Assembly: GCF_051014685.1 (NCBI RefSeq)
Contig: NW_027478419.1
Location: 620,001-684,000, forward strand
DNA length: 64,000 nucleotides
Origin: Ptiloglossa arizonensis
Taxonomy: Eukaryota > Arthropoda > Insecta > Hymenoptera > Colletidae
Direction of reading: 5' to 3'
Position numbers and translations under genes: made by a program. Shown in pieces: positions 62,201-64,000 of the stretch (the first letter of the stretch is position 1; each line of letters starts with the position of its first letter). The notes under the pieces were generated by a model that saw only the letters and a program-made list of their open reading frames with translations, was not told where the DNA came from and ran no database searches.

Positions 62201-64000
62201 TGACCAATCCGCAAAGTTTCTGTTGCACATGAAAGTAGAAACTCGCCCGATTACAACGGTATGCGTACTTTTCCCCTAGGCCGTTCTAGTCATTCGTTTC
62301 GAGCATCAGAACGGCGAAAATTTTGAGTTTCTCAAGCGTCTCTTACCTCCAAACTGCCATATCTCGCGAACGGATTGACCAATCCGCAAAATTTCTGTTG
62401 CATCTGAAAGTAGAAGCTCACCCGATTACAACGGTATGCGTACTCTTCCCCTATGCCGTTCTAGTTACTCGTTTCGAGCATCAGAACTGCGAAAACTTTG
62501 AGTTTCTCAAGCGTTTCTTACCTCCAAACTGCCATATCTCGCGAACGGATTGACCAATCCGCAAAATTTCTGTTGCGTCTGAAAGTAGAAACTCGCCCGA
62601 TTACAACGGTGTGCGTACTATTCCCCTAGGCCGTTCTAGTTACTCGTTTCGAGCATCAGAACTGCGAAAATTTTGAGTTTCTCAAGCGTTTCTTACCTCC
62701 AAACTGCCACATCTCGCGAACGGATTGACCAATCCGCAAAATTTCTGTTGCGTCTGAAAGTAGAAACTCGCCCGATTACAACGGTGTGCGTACTATTCCC
62801 CTAGGCCGTTCTAGTTATTCGTGTCGAGCATCAGAACTGCGAAAATTTTGAGTTTCTCAAGCGTTTCTTATATCCAAACTGCCATATTTCGCGAACGGAT
62901 TGATCAATCCGCAAAATTTCTGTTGCATCTGAAAGTTGAAACTCGCCCGATTACAACGGTATGCGTACTTTTCCCCTATGCCGTTCTACTTACTCGTTTC
63001 GAGCATCAGAACTGCGAAAATTTTGTGTTTATCAAGCGTTTCTTATTTCCAAACTGCCATATCTCGCGAACGGATTGATCAATCCGCAAAATTTCTGTGG
63101 CGTCTGAAAGTTGAAACTCGCCCGATTACATCGGTATGCGTACTATTCCCCTAGGCCGTTCTAGTTACTCGTTTCGAGCATCAGAACTGCGAAAGTTTTG
63201 AGTTTCTCAAGCGTTTCTTACCTCCAAACTGCCATATCTCGCGATCGGATTGACCAATCCGCAAAATTTCTGTTGCGTCTGAAAGTAGAAACTCGCCCGA
63301 TTACAACGGTGTGCGTACTATTCCCCTAGGCCGTTCTAGTTACTCGTTTCGAGCATCAGAACTGCGAAATTTTGAGTTTCTCAAGCGTTTCTTACCTCCA
63401 AACTGCCATATCTCGCGAACGGATTGATCAATACGCAAAATTTCTGTTGCATTTGAAAGTAGAAACTCGCCAGATTACAACGGTATGCGCACTTTTCCCC
63501 TAGGCCGTTCTAGTTATTCGTTTCGAGCATCAGAACTGCGCAAATTTTGAGTTTCTCAAGCGTTTCTTACATCCAAACTGCCATATCTCGCGAACGGATT
63601 GACCAATCCGCAAAGTTTCTGTTGCACATGAAAGTAGAAACTCGCCCGATTACAACGGTATGCGTACTTTTCCCCTAGGCCGTTCTAGTCATTCGTTTCG
63701 AGCATCAGAACGGCGAAAATTTTGAGTTTCTCAAGCGTTTCTTACCTCCAAACTGCCATATCTCGCGAACGGATTGACCAATCCGCAAAATTTCTGTTGC
63801 ATCTGAAAGTAGAAACTCACCCGATTACAACGGTATGCGTACTCTTCCCCTATGCCGTTCTAGTTACTCGTTTCGAGCATCAGAACTGCGAAAACTTTGA
63901 GTTTCTCAAGCGTTTCTTACCTCCAAACTGCCATATCTCGCGAACGGATTGACCAATCCGCAAAATTTCTGTTGCGTCTGAATGTAGAAACTCGCCCGAT
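59274..64000 (+). repeat. 5073-bp tandem duplication, copy 2 (cut by the window edge)
   Basis: It reproduces 54201-58927, and I found no difference among the markers compared. The match still holds in the last bases of the window (GTCTGAATGTAGAAACTC), so the right limit, and whether a third copy follows, cannot be seen. Identity at this level makes it the youngest-looking duplication in the window, or a possible assembly duplication. Confidence 0.88.
63887..64000 (+). repeat. Partial monomer cut by the right window edge
   Basis: The last unit begins at the usual TGCGAAAA landmark and stops after 114 bp, inside CCCGAT. It carries the GTCTGAATGTAG variant, which matches the unit 5073 bp upstream. 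The array clearly continues past the window. Confidence 0.95.

Larger units (their letters stand above)
1..64000 (+). repeat. 175-bp satellite DNA array, head to tail, spans the whole window
   Basis: Every part of the window is a copy of one 175-bp unit, recognisable by landmarks such as AAAATTTTGAG, TATCTCGCGAACGGAT, CCGCAAAATTT and CGAGCATCAGAAC. All copies have the same orientation; I found no inversion, gap or foreign insertion. Landmark spacing gives 365 complete monomers plus a partial one. The first and last anchor points compared (11 and 63722) lie 63,711 bp apart, which is 364 units plus 11 bp, and the 11 bp are fully explained by known 1-bp indels. No stretch without satellite was seen, so there is no unique intergenic DNA to describe. 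Inference: a eukaryotic centromeric, pericentromeric or other heterochromatic satellite. I do not recognise the family and cannot assign a species. Confidence 0.98.

Noticed and set aside
11..63952. Many open frames of 64-120 codons with near-identical peptides, suggesting a repeated small-protein family
   Set aside because: They are satellite reading-frame shadows. The unit length leaves remainder 1 on division by 3, so the frame shifts at each monomer; most begin with TTG or GTG, all stop at a few fixed monomer sites, and no frame runs on. Sequence changes show no protein-level pattern.
1..64000. CRISPR array (regular repeats)
   Set aside because: Repeats are 175 bp and contiguous with no unique spacers, and variation is scattered point changes. 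No cas-like gene is present.
1..64000. Human alpha satellite or other well-known centromeric families
   Set aside because: The period of 175 bp differs from 171 (alpha), 178-180 (Arabidopsis), 155-156 (rice and maize), and I recognise no diagnostic motif of those families.
1..64000. Transposable-element insertion or array boundary
   Set aside because: The indel count explains the phase to the base from 11 to 63722, so there is no room for an inserted element, and every line inspected shows satellite landmarks.

Overview
The whole window is one uninterrupted tandem satellite array. The repeat unit is 175 bp, all copies run head to tail in the same direction, and I see no gene, RNA gene, transposon, CRISPR array or unique sequence on either strand. 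It holds 365 complete monomers plus a final partial one (63887-64000), and both window edges lie inside the array. Open frames of 64-120 codons recur throughout, but they are by-products of the repeat: 175 is not a multiple of 3, most open with TTG or GTG, and they end at fixed monomer positions.

A megabase-style satellite with a nucleosome-sized unit and nested higher-order repeats points to a eukaryotic nuclear genome, most likely centromeric or pericentromeric (or other constitutive) heterochromatin. I do not recognise the monomer as human alpha satellite, Arabidopsis CEN180, rice CentO or maize CentC, and I cannot name the species. The monomer is about 43% GC by hand count and is not depleted in CpG.

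Layout. Zone A (1 to about 18.7 kb) is a mosaic of monomer variants with a 16-monomer unit (2802 bp) repeated at 6.26-11.83 kb. Zone B (about 18.7-31.3 kb) has its own diagnostic variants and 4-, 8- and 19/20-monomer periodicities. Zone C (about 31.3-39.4 kb) has a third variant set and a 10-monomer unit of 1749 bp. A chimeric junction at about 39.4-39.7 kb then leads into a second copy of zones B and C, 13,475 bp downstream of the first and almost identical over about 11.9 kb. That second copy carries an extra 3498-bp tandem duplication. The last part of the window is a 5073-bp tandem duplication that starts near 54.2 kb and is still running at the right edge.

The array therefore records a layered series of duplications consistent with repeated unequal exchange. 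The largest and least diverged ones are on the right. Three inherited 1-bp indels account exactly for the phase of the entire window. Inside the monomer, short dyad elements (a 16-bp palindrome, a 5-bp stem with a 3-base loop, and a TCGCGA core) sit in the better conserved stretches and are the best candidates for functional sites.
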